Below are positions 1 to 6,083 of a DNA stretch of 6,537 nucleotides, piece after piece. How positions within the stretch are numbered: the first letter of the stretch is position 1; the number at the start of each line of letters is the position of its first letter. Origin of the DNA: Epsilonproteobacteria bacterium 4484_65 (GTDB lineage Bacteria > Campylobacterota > Campylobacteria > Campylobacterales > Sulfurovaceae); NCBI GenBank assembly GCA_002085305.1, contig NATJ01000057.1:1-6537 (forward strand), in the 5' to 3' direction. The notes below the pieces were generated by a model. It made no database searches, was not told where the DNA came from, and saw only the letters and a list, made by a program, of their open reading frames with translations. A program made the position numbers and the translations under genes.

Positions 1-2
1 CT

Positions 3-368
3 GCACGTTTTATTACCAGCGGGACAGTGTTGAAAATCGAATACAAATCATTGGAAAATATGTTTTTTAAAAATCCGGATATTTGTATGGAGATTATTAA
101 GTCTCTGACTAAAAAACTCAAAGTCCTGTCCAACGTCATCCATAATGAGATGATTCTTACCTCTGAGGCCAAGGTTGCCAAATTTATTGACGAGCATAAA
201 GAACTTTTTGAAACAGTCCGAAATAATCAGATAGCAGCTATTTTAAATGTTTCTCCGGAAACCCTTTCTCGAACGCTGGCAAAGCTGAAAAAAAGTGGGA
301 TTATCGCTATCGATAAAAAACACACTATCACAATTTTAGATGAATCGGCGTTAAAAAAACTCTTTTAA
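3..368 (+). CDS. Crp/Fnr-family transcriptional regulator, C-terminal part (5' end outside window)
   Basis: The reading frame is open to the left edge, so this is the last 121 residues of a larger protein (the family is usually 210-240 aa). Visible order: the end of the cyclic-nucleotide-like sensor domain, the long dimerisation helix (about visible residues 20-50, through NPDICMEIIKSLTKKLKVL), then a winged helix-turn-helix. The recognition helix reads SPETLSRTLAKLKKSG. Its E-x-x-S-R pattern is that of FNR/DNR proteins, which bind TTGAT-N4-ATCAA half-sites. Such sites occur at 378-391 and 6048-6061, so this is probably the local activator of denitrification genes. The sensor part is not visible, so oxygen sensing by an Fe-S cluster (FNR) and NO sensing by heme (DNR/NNR) cannot be told apart. 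A GTG at 27 exists, but it would begin inside the sensor domain and is not the start. Confidence 0.9.
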   Translation, partial: ARFITSGTVLKIEYKSLENMFFKNPDICMEIIKSLTKKLKVLSNVIHNEMILTSEAKVAKFIDEHKELFETVRNNQIAAILNVSPETLSRTLAKLKKSGIIAIDKKHTITILDESALKKLF

Positions 369-377
369 ACCCGCTTC

Positions 378-391
378 TTGACTTATATCAA
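378..391 (+). promoter_or_regulatory. FNR/DNR-type operator upstream of the nor operon
   Basis: TTGACTTATATCAA differs from the FNR consensus TTGAT-N4-ATCAA at one base. It lies 10 nt after the regulator stop and is centred at 384.5, exactly 41.5 nt before the start predicted from the -10 hexamer at 414-419. That is the classic class II activator position. The match is directly seen; binding by the upstream regulator is inferred. Confidence 0.8.
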
Positions 392-413
392 TCATTAAAA
401 GTTATTATTTTAT

Positions 414-426
414 TACAATTACACCT
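414..426 (+). promoter_or_regulatory. -10 element and predicted transcription start of the nor operon
   Basis: TACAAT at 414-419 matches TATAAT at 5 of 6 positions, giving a predicted start near 426. No good -35 hexamer is seen; the FNR-type box covers that place, as expected for an activator-dependent class II promoter. The 5' leader would be about 27 nt, with AGGAG at 443-447 as ribosome site for the gene at 453. Confidence 0.6.
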
Positions 427-452
427 GTAGTACTTAAAAAGCAGGAGATTGT

Positions 453-776
453 ATGAAAGAAGTATACCTCAATATGCCCCAGCTCGCTCCCGAAGATTTT
501 TTACCAATCTTTACATCTGCAACACTGGTAATGATTTTTGGGATCATATTTGTGGGATTGTATACTTTTGCCAAACTTGAAAAGATTCCCTCATTTTACC
601 AATATGTCGGTTATCTTTTCTGGTTTGGCTGTGCATACTCTCTTTATATGCTCAGTACTCTGGTTGGAAGTGGTGACTTTACGCGAAAAGTTTTGATGGT
701 AGCGATGTTGGCATATCTGATATTGCCGCATTTTATCTACTTTTTGATGCAAGAAACCCACGAACAACACGATTAA
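453..776 (+). CDS. Three-helix inner-membrane protein of unknown function, first gene of the nor operon
   Basis: This is a 107-residue protein with three hydrophobic segments at about residues 15-39, 48-70 and 79-100, and no signal peptide cleavage site. The short polar C-terminus (QETHEQHD) carries two His. I do not recognise the family. It is the first gene after the FNR-type promoter, has an AGGAG ribosome site 5 nt before its ATG, and ends 12 nt before norC, so it is almost certainly co-transcribed with norCB. A role as accessory subunit, assembly factor or stabiliser of NO reductase is inference from position only. Small membrane proteins linked to nor genes are known elsewhere (for example norH in Thermus), but I cannot show homology. 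It lacks a CxxCH motif, and only single Cys and His residues are seen in or near the helices. Confidence 0.85.
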   Translation: MKEVYLNMPQLAPEDFLPIFTSATLVMIFGIIFVGLYTFAKLEKIPSFYQYVGYLFWFGCAYSLYMLSTLVGSGDFTRKVLMVAMLAYLILPHFIYFLMQETHEQHD

Positions 777-788
777 AAGGAGGTACAC

Positions 789-1445
789 ATGGCAGAACAA
801 CCAAAGTCTGTATGGAGCAGTATATCGTTTTGGAGACGATCAGCTGCATGGGTGACGGGATTTGCAGTGGTCTTGTTGATTTGGCTGACATTCGATACGA
901 TAGGTCAGATTACAATGGGTACAGATGCAGATTTGCAAAATGGTGTAACCAAAAGGGTTCCGGCTCCTACGGTTATCAATTATAATATCAAATATGAGAT
1001 GAACGAAAAAAGAGGGCATGAAGCACCTGTAATCGGTGAAAAAGAATCATTTTTCGGCAAAGAGTGGAGTGTTGACGAGGCAGCAGCACTACTGCATCTT
1101 GGAAAACTGACATCTCAGGCAAAAAACTGTATGAACTGTCATACGCTTTTGGGAAATGGAGCATATTATGCACCTGATCTTACAAAGGCATGGTTAGATC
1201 CAGCATGGAACAACGATGGTCCGATGATGGGAATGACAGGTAAAAGTACAAGAGAAGAAGCGATGGCAGAGTTTTTAATGCATCCTTCAAAATATCCTAC
1301 ACATGCCCGTATGATGCCTGATCTTGGTATTACTGCGGAAGAGGCAAAAGGGCTTGTAGCATTTTTAAAACATATGAGTTCGATCGATACCAACGGTTTC
1401 CCAAGAAACTTCGGTAAAGAACAAGGAGGCACCTATGCTAAATAG
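789..1445 (+). CDS. norC: Nitric oxide reductase subunit C (membrane-anchored cytochrome c)
   Basis: This is the electron-entry subunit of the cytochrome c-dependent NO reductase (2 NO + 2 e- + 2 H+ to N2O + H2O). It has an N-terminal membrane anchor at about residues 17-36 that ends in LTFDTIGQ, as in other NorC proteins. A periplasmic cytochrome c domain follows, with heme motif CMNCH at 114-118 and the typical continuation TLLGNGAYYAPDL. The probable Met axial ligand is in ARMMPDLG (M175 or M176). At 218 aa it is much longer than classical NorC (about 150 aa); the extra length lies mainly between anchor and heme site (residues 42-105) and after residue 140. The ribosome site AAGGAGG at 777-783 is near perfect. 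The gene ends inside the start of norB (11-nt overlap), which implies translational coupling and equal output. Confidence 0.95.
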   Translation: MAEQPKSVWSSISFWRRSAAWVTGFAVVLLIWLTFDTIGQITMGTDADLQNGVTKRVPAPTVINYNIKYEMNEKRGHEAPVIGEKESFFGKEWSVDEAAALLHLGKLTSQAKNCMNCHTLLGNGAYYAPDLTKAWLDPAWNNDGPMMGMTGKSTREEAMAEFLMHPSKYPTHARMMPDLGITAEEAKGLVAFLKHMSSIDTNGFPRNFGKEQGGTYAK

Positions 1446-2865
1446 TATCAAAGCAAATAAATTACAGTTCGAATCCCAGAAAATCGGGATGATGTATTTT
1501 AGAGTTGCGATAATCCTTTTTGGTGCCCAGCTCTTGATGGGACTTATCGCTGCAATTCAGTTCTTATATCCAAGTTTCTTGTTTGAACTGTTTGATTTTT
1601 CTGTTGCCAGAATGGTGCATATTAATGCACTGGTAGTCTGGATGCTTTATGCAATGATCGGTTCTGTATATTACATGATACCTGACGAAACAGGACGTGA
1701 AGTTATTGGTGCAGGTATTGCAAAACTTGCATTCTGGGTGTTAACTGCTGCTGTAACAGTAGTTGTACTGGTCTATATCTTTGTCCAGGTTGGTTCCGGT
1801 ACTGAGATGACAATCTGGCTGATTAACGAAGGTCGTGAATATCTTGAAGCACCTCGTTGGGCAGATATCGGTATTGTTGTTGTTGTTCTTGTTTTCTATT
1901 TTAATGTCTTTGCTACGTATTTAAAAGGTGAGAGAACAGGTGTTATGACTGTTATGGTTGCGAACTTGTTTGCACTTGCTGGTCTTTATCTATGTGGTAT
2001 GTTTTTCACTGATAATATTTCTATTGATCAGTATTGGTGGTGGTGGGTAATCCACTTATGGGTTGAAGCTACTTGGGAAGTATTTGTCGGTACACTGGCT
2101 GCGTATGCATTGATTAAAATCATCGGTGCAAAACGTGAAATCGTTGAGATGTGGCTGTGGATTGAAGTATTAATGTTGTTTGGATCTGGTGTTCTGGGTC
2201 TTGGACATCACTATTTCTGGATCGGTACACCTGAGTACTGGTGGGAAATTGGTGCACTCTTCTCAGCACTTGAACCGGTTCCTCTTGTTGCTATGTTTGT
2301 TCACGTCCTCTATGACTGGGGTAAAGAGCAGGGACAAGTCGAGGCAGAAGGCGGTGCACACGCAATCAACAATGGTCCTGCAATGGCATGGATTGTCACC
2401 AACGCATTCGGTAACTTCCTTGGTGCCGGTATCTGGGGATTCTTTCATACATTACCACAGGTAAATATCTATACACACGGTACACAGTTTACATCAGCGC
2501 ATGGTCACCTGTCTTTCTTTGGTGCTTATGCAACAATCTTGATCGGTATGATGTATCTTGGTTTGCAAGGTGCTTATGGTATTAAAAATATGAGAGCAAC
2601 TAAACTTTCCAAATGGGCAATTTTTATGCTTGTATTTGGTGTTTTAGGTATGGCAGTTTCATTGACCATTGCCGGTTATGAGCAAGTACTTGTCGAAAGA
2701 GCGGAACTTGGTGCAACCTGGGAAGCATTCTTTACAGCACAAAACCTTATATGGTATGTTCAGGCACAGGGCTGGAGACTTGTAATGGGTGTTGTTACCT
2801 TTGTCGGTTTTGCTTTACTGGTAGTGGATTTACTCACTATTGGTAAAAAAGAGGCAGGCGAATAA
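1435..2865 (+). CDS. norB: Nitric oxide reductase catalytic subunit B (cytochrome b)
   Basis: This is the catalytic subunit of cNOR, a heme-copper oxidase relative with about 12 membrane helices; at 476 aa it has the usual cNorB length. It lacks the N-terminal quinol-oxidase-like extension of qNorB, in agreement with the adjacent norC. All ligands can be placed: H62 and H358 for low-spin heme b, H356 for heme b3, and H207, H258 and H259 for the non-heme iron FeB. The conserved glutamates E211 (HLWVE) and E280 (ALEPVPL) are present, and the NEGREYLE stretch near 131-138 matches the calcium-site region. Numbering of H207, E211, H258/259 and E280 matches the Pseudomonas aeruginosa enzyme as I recall it. 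The ribosome site AAGGAGG at 1423-1429 lies inside the norC coding region. Nothing suggests loss of function. Confidence 0.97.
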   Translation: MLNSIKANKLQFESQKIGMMYFRVAIILFGAQLLMGLIAAIQFLYPSFLFELFDFSVARMVHINALVVWMLYAMIGSVYYMIPDETGREVIGAGIAKLAFWVLTAAVTVVVLVYIFVQVGSGTEMTIWLINEGREYLEAPRWADIGIVVVVLVFYFNVFATYLKGERTGVMTVMVANLFALAGLYLCGMFFTDNISIDQYWWWWVIHLWVEATWEVFVGTLAAYALIKIIGAKREIVEMWLWIEVLMLFGSGVLGLGHHYFWIGTPEYWWEIGALFSALEPVPLVAMFVHVLYDWGKEQGQVEAEGGAHAINNGPAMAWIVTNAFGNFLGAGIWGFFHTLPQVNIYTHGTQFTSAHGHLSFFGAYATILIGMMYLGLQGAYGIKNMRATKLSKWAIFMLVFGVLGMAVSLTIAGYEQVLVERAELGATWEAFFTAQNLIWYVQAQGWRLVMGVVTFVGFALLVVDLLTIGKKEAGE

Positions 2866-2873
2866 ATTTAAAA

Positions 2874-2898
2874 ATGGGGTAAAAGTCTTTTACCCCAT
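2874..2898. repeat. Perfect 11-bp hairpin between norB and the 48-aa gene
   Basis: Arms 2874-2884 and 2888-2898 (core TGGGGTAAAA / TTTTACCCCA) pair without mismatch around a 3-nt loop, 8 nt after the norB stop. No T-run follows on the + strand, so it does not look like a + strand terminator; transcript processing or 3'-end protection of nor mRNA is more likely. Read on the - strand it is followed by TTTTTAAATTT, which is terminator-like in that direction only. Confidence 0.75.
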
Positions 2899-2919
2899 AG
2901 AATTATGAAGGAGGAAATT

Positions 2920-3066
2920 ATGATTGAACCATTCACAGATGTAGTCCCAAGTTTTTTTGGGTTACTAAATCAGGGTCCATTGACATTGACAATTTTTCTT
3001 CACACTATTATTATACTTCCAATGTTTTGGATCTATTTTAGTGAGAAGAAGAAATTGAACAAATAG
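2920..3066 (+). CDS. 48-aa single-helix membrane protein between norB and nirS
   Basis: This short gene starts at ATG 2920, with a perfect AAGGAGG ribosome site at 2908-2914 (5-nt spacing), and stops with TAG at 3064-3066. The product begins MIEPFTDVVPSFFGLLNQGP. A single hydrophobic helix follows at about residues 20-41 (LTLTIFLHTIIILPMFWIYF), then a basic tail (SEKKKLNK). The tail predicts a periplasmic N-terminus and cytoplasmic C-terminus by the positive-inside rule. No domain is recognised. The strong ribosome site, clean amphipathic layout and placement between norB and nirS favour a real gene. It could be a small subunit or assembly aid of NorCB, comparable in size to small subunits of cytochrome oxidases, or an anchor for NirS. 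These roles are inference. Annotation pipelines may miss it because of its length. Confidence 0.8.
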   Translation: MIEPFTDVVPSFFGLLNQGPLTLTIFLHTIIILPMFWIYFSEKKKLNK

Positions 3067-3094
3067 TAATTATAAACGTGCTATAATTATAGGC
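3067..3094 (+). promoter_or_regulatory. Extended -10 promoter of nirS within an inverted repeat
   Basis: TGCTATAAT at 3079-3087 is a perfect TATAAT with the TGn extension, giving a start near 3094 and a leader of about 44 nt before nirS. No convincing -35 is seen. The -10 forms the right arm of an 8-bp inverted repeat, TAATTATA (3067-3074) and TATAATTA (3082-3089). No FNR-type box was found at the expected place, so nirS may also depend on read-through from nor. Confidence 0.6.
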
Positions 3095-3137
3095 AGAGGG
3101 GAAAAACAGACTGTTTAATAACTTTAAAGGAGGAAAC

Positions 3138-4856
3138 ATGAAGTTAGGAAAAATTTTAAGTTATGTTGCGGCGGTAAGTCTCGCAACAGTGGGATTACAG
3201 GCAGGTACATCAAAGATGGACTTTGCACAAAAGTATGAGAAAGAGTGTCAGGGATGTCATGGTCCTATCCATCAAGGTGGTGTTGGTTCGGATCTTAGAC
3301 CAAAAGCTCTTAAAAAGAAAAGCCATGAAATGTTGGCAGAGACTATTTTAAACGGTAGAGAAAATACAGCAATGCCTGCATGGAATTCTACGTTTAGTAA
3401 AGATGATGCTGCGGGTATGGTTGACTGGTTGATGGATTGGAAAAATACTGTTGAGTTAACACTTGATCTTGATGAAGTGAAAAAAACCTGGACAAAAATG
3501 GCTGATCGTGAAGCACTGGCTAAAAAATATCCAAAACCAACAGAGGTAAAATCTGTTCTTGATATTACTTTTGCAACTGAGAGAGATGCATCTTTGGTTG
3601 ATTTTATTGATTCAACTACTGGTAAAGTTCTTTCCCGACATAAAGCCGGATTTGCAGTTCACGTAACAGTAACCAATAAAAAGAATCCAAGATATGCTTA
3701 TTCAATCTCCAGATCCGGAAAACTTACTATGTTTGATATCGGTGCTCCCGGACAACCGGCTCTTGCATCAGTTCAAGTAGGTCAGGAATCTCGTGGTCTT
3801 GCAGTTTCTCCAGATGGTAAATATGTAATTGCAGGTAACTATAACCCAGGTGGTGCAGTACTTTGTGACGCTATGACATTAGAGCCTTTAAAAGCATTTG
3901 ATACAAGTCGTGTAATTGATCCTGATGGACAAATCGGACCTTCTCGTGTAGCTTCACTTGCAGATACTCCTTATGGACCATATTTTGCAATGGCTCTTAA
4001 AGATGGTGGACATACATACATCATCGATTATTCTAAACCAAATTTTCCAATCGTTGGAGATATTCCAAACATTGGTAAAATTCTTCACGATGCATTCCTG
4101 AATGAAGATGAAGGTAAAGATTTCGGTAGATACTTTATGATTGCTTCACAAGGAAGTGATGTTGTCGGTATCGTTGATTTTAAAAATAAAAACCTTGCTG
4201 CAAAAGTTTATACAGGTAAAAAATCTAAACCACATCCTGGTCAAGGTTCAAGTTGGTACTCAAAAGGTCAGAAAAAACAACTACACGCTACACAAAGTAT
4301 GAACTTTGGTGATGTTGTTATCTGGGACTCTAACTGGAAAGTAGTAAAACATGTTAAAACTTCCGGTGGTGGACTGTTTGTCGGAACAAGTCATCATACG
4401 CCATACATTTGGTCTGACTGTGTTCTTGGTAAACCGGAATTTTACAATGAAGTACACTTAATTAACAAAGATACGTTAGAAACTGACAGAATTATCAAAG
4501 TTGGTAAAACTAAAGGTCAGCTTATCGATGCTAAAACGAAAAAAGTACTCCAAGAGTGGGATGCAACACAACATGAAAAAGTTGCTGTAAATGAAGTTCC
4601 TTCTAAAATAAGTAAAGAGACATTGTTACCAATGCCAGCTAAGATTGGGGCGGCAGTGAAAAATCCTGTTCAACCAAGACTCCTTCATGCAGAGCCTGCT
4701 AACCATGGTAAGTGGACTATGATTTCTGAATGGACAACTGGTAGAATCGGAATCTATGATTCTAAAACAGGTAAGTTTATCAAGTATATCGAAAACTTGA
4801 CAACACCTACCTTTACATATTCTGTTGAGCACAGACAACATATTCCTGGCGCTTAA
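3138..4856 (+). CDS. nirS: Cytochrome cd1-type nitrite reductase (divergent, distal histidines not found)
   Basis: Periplasmic NO-forming nitrite reductase: nitrite + e- + 2 H+ to NO + H2O. At 572 aa it fits the NirS family (about 560-600). A Sec signal peptide (residues 1-22, cut after LQA) is followed by a cytochrome c domain with CQGCH at 37-41 and probable Met ligand M79 (TAMPAW). From about residue 135 comes the eight-bladed heme d1 propeller. Family landmarks are GFAVH with proximal heme d1 ligand H175, AVSPDGKY, KILHDAF, RYFMIAS, KPHPGQG (365-370), GGGLFVGTSHH, and the C-terminal LTTPTFTYSV...QH. In the positions that carry the two distal catalytic His of classical NirS (HRYF and NFVH), this protein has G330 and S375. 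It could therefore be a divergent Campylobacterota NirS or, less likely, a NirN-like paralogue. Length, neighbours and the c domain favour NirS. Ribosome site AAAGGAGG at 3126-3133. Confidence 0.88.
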   Translation: MKLGKILSYVAAVSLATVGLQAGTSKMDFAQKYEKECQGCHGPIHQGGVGSDLRPKALKKKSHEMLAETILNGRENTAMPAWNSTFSKDDAAGMVDWLMDWKNTVELTLDLDEVKKTWTKMADREALAKKYPKPTEVKSVLDITFATERDASLVDFIDSTTGKVLSRHKAGFAVHVTVTNKKNPRYAYSISRSGKLTMFDIGAPGQPALASVQVGQESRGLAVSPDGKYVIAGNYNPGGAVLCDAMTLEPLKAFDTSRVIDPDGQIGPSRVASLADTPYGPYFAMALKDGGHTYIIDYSKPNFPIVGDIPNIGKILHDAFLNEDEGKDFGRYFMIASQGSDVVGIVDFKNKNLAAKVYTGKKSKPHPGQGSSWYSKGQKKQLHATQSMNFGDVVIWDSNWKVVKHVKTSGGGLFVGTSHHTPYIWSDCVLGKPEFYNEVHLINKDTLETDRIIKVGKTKGQLIDAKTKKVLQEWDATQHEKVAVNEVPSKISKETLLPMPAKIGAAVKNPVQPRLLHAEPANHGKWTMISEWTTGRIGIYDSKTGKFIKYIENLTTPTFTYSVEHRQHIPGA

Positions 4857-4864
4857 TAGTACAT

Positions 4865-4897
4865 ATTACTCTCTCCTTTTGGAGAGGGTAATTTATT
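4865..4897 (+). terminator. Terminator-like hairpin after nirS
   Basis: A 12-bp stem, 4865-4876 with 4881-4892, has one T-G wobble, a TTTT loop and a GC-rich core CTCTCC / GGAGAG. It starts 8 nt after the nirS stop. A short T-rich stretch (TTTATT) begins within the last stem base, so termination may be partial. The base of the right arm (4887-4892) is shared with the next hairpin, so the two cannot fully form together. Confidence 0.65.
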
Positions 4898-4931
4898 GAG
4901 ATAATTATGTAAATTATTTCAATAAATTACC
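4887..4931. repeat. Long 20-bp inverted repeat before the pentaheme cytochrome gene
   Basis: Arms 4887-4906 and 4912-4931 pair over 20 bp with a single G-T wobble (4900/4918) around a 5-nt loop ATGTA. The outer 13 bp, GGTAATTTATTGA / TCAATAAATTACC, are perfect. The left arm overlaps the nirS terminator-like stem by 6 nt, and the right arm ends directly before the GAGG ribosome site (4932-4935). A further ATTACC-GA-GGTAAT symmetry (4926-4939) spans that site. Such overlapping alternatives are typical of attenuators or ribosome-site control. Confidence 0.7.
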
Positions 4932-4944
4932 GAGGTAATCTTTC

Positions 4945-6051
4945 GTGAAATATATTGTTTTTTATTTACTCCTTCTTTTTTCTTTTTCTCATGCTAAGTA
5001 TTTGGATAACCATTCCTGCAATGAATGCCATGAAAAAATCTATGAAGAATTTCAAAGTTCACAACATGCAAAAAGTTATTTTAATGACGAACTCCATAGA
5101 AGGATTGCTGATGTAGCAGACAAAAAAAAATATGCATGTGCCACATGCCATATGCCTATGGCAGATAATCTCAAAGATTTACTTAGCGGAGATGCCAGAC
5201 CTGATAAAAACAATAAAACCCATACTGATGCTGTTTCCTGTTATTTTTGTCATACAATTGCTTATGTAAAAAAAGCACATAAGTTTAATGTTAACATCAA
5301 ATCACGTCAGGCCGATGGGTATAAACCTACTTTATATGGAAGGCTGACACATCCTGACGACAGTGATAAACACTCCTCTGTCAATAATCCGGTATATGCT
5401 AAAAATGCCTGTACAGGTTGTCATTCACATAAACGTAATGATAACAATGTTACTATTTTTAAGGCTATGGATAAAAATCAGGATAGTTTGGAGTGTATCA
5501 AATGTCATATGCCTGAAGTTACAGGTGGTGCTGAAAAGATGGATAAGCGTGCGCGAGGTCAGCATGCCAGCCATAAATTTTTGGGTATTCACGATCCAAA
5601 GTTCAGAGCAACAGGTGTAGATATAAATATAACAGCAAAAGATACAAAGCTTGAAGTCAAGTTGACTAATAAAATGACACATCCTCTTATTGTTCAGCCT
5701 GCACGTGCAAAATTTTTAAAAATTGAGATAAAACGTAACGGTAAAACAATATGGCAAAACTATAAGAAAGATCCCTCAGAAGATAAAAAAGGGTACTTTG
5801 CCTATAGTTTCAAAAGAGAGGGTGAAAAAATCATTATACCCGCAACTGCAACTGAAAGCAGTGTGTATAATCTTGATGCAAAATCCACTAAAACATTAAT
5901 ATATCAGGTGCCCAAGCTGCAAAGCGGTGATATTATTACTGTGGGATTATATGTTCAATTTGCAAAGAGTGATTGTGCAAGTGTTATTAAACTTGAAGAT
6001 AAAACACTGTCTCAGCCGACATTGATGAAAGAAGTAAAATATCACTTCTGA
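4945..6051 (+). CDS. Periplasmic pentaheme c-type cytochrome
   Basis: This 368-aa exported protein has signal peptide residues 1-17 (cut after SHA). It carries five heme c motifs: CNECH 25-29, CATCH 65-69, CYFCH 99-103, CTGCH 156-160 and CIKCH 184-188. The first heme region (HSCNECH...SSQHAKSY) resembles cytochrome c554/multiheme families, in which the downstream His acts as distal ligand. Residues from about 225 to 345 carry no heme motif and look like a beta-rich domain (alternating hydrophobic stretches such as KLEVKLTN, FLKIEIKR, DIITVGLYVQF). I do not recognise a named gene. Its place between nirS and the nirC-like gene suggests electron delivery to NirS, redox work in heme d1 maturation, or handling of nitrogen intermediates; all are inference. 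GTG is the only start that keeps the signal peptide; its GAGG ribosome site is weaker than those of the neighbours, and no clear promoter of its own is seen. Confidence 0.9.
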   Translation: MKYIVFYLLLLFSFSHAKYLDNHSCNECHEKIYEEFQSSQHAKSYFNDELHRRIADVADKKKYACATCHMPMADNLKDLLSGDARPDKNNKTHTDAVSCYFCHTIAYVKKAHKFNVNIKSRQADGYKPTLYGRLTHPDDSDKHSSVNNPVYAKNACTGCHSHKRNDNNVTIFKAMDKNQDSLECIKCHMPEVTGGAEKMDKRARGQHASHKFLGIHDPKFRATGVDINITAKDTKLEVKLTNKMTHPLIVQPARAKFLKIEIKRNGKTIWQNYKKDPSEDKKGYFAYSFKREGEKIIIPATATESSVYNLDAKSTKTLIYQVPKLQSGDIITVGLYVQFAKSDCASVIKLEDKTLSQPTLMKEVKYHF

Positions 6052-6061
6052 TTTAAATCAA
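6048..6061 (+). promoter_or_regulatory. FNR/DNR-type operator upstream of the nirC-like gene
   Basis: CTGATTTAAATCAA differs from TTGAT-N4-ATCAA at one base and contains the 12-bp palindrome TGATTTAAATCA. It overlaps the stop codon of the pentaheme gene (6049-6051). The distance from box end to the candidate -10 is 22 nt, identical to the nor promoter. Confidence 0.7.
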
Positions 6062-6083
6062 CTTCTTGTGGTAAAATATATGT

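Noticed and set aside
27..368. A complete small regulator starting at GTG 27
   Set aside because: The frame is open to the window edge and the upstream codons continue the sensor domain; there is no ribosome site, so this is the tail of a longer gene.
1166..1432. Open frame on the - strand within norC (and similar ones at 988-1173, 4626-4841 and 5425-5682)
   Set aside because: They lie wholly inside well-supported + strand genes, show no family features and no ribosome sites; they are frame shadows.
3104..3116. Small palindrome AAACAG-A-CTGTTT in the nirS leader
   Set aside because: Six-bp arms with one spacer base are expected by chance in AT-rich DNA, it is too tight for an RNA hairpin, and it matches no operator I know.
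3138..4856. Calling this gene nirN instead of nirS
   Set aside because: The missing distal histidines would fit NirN, but the 572-aa length, the C-terminal features and the position between norB and nir cytochromes fit NirS better; the alternative is kept open in the findings.
4896..4922. TTGA ... TCAA in the long inverted repeat as an FNR box
   Set aside because: The half-sites are 19 nt apart, not 6, so an FNR dimer would not recognise them.
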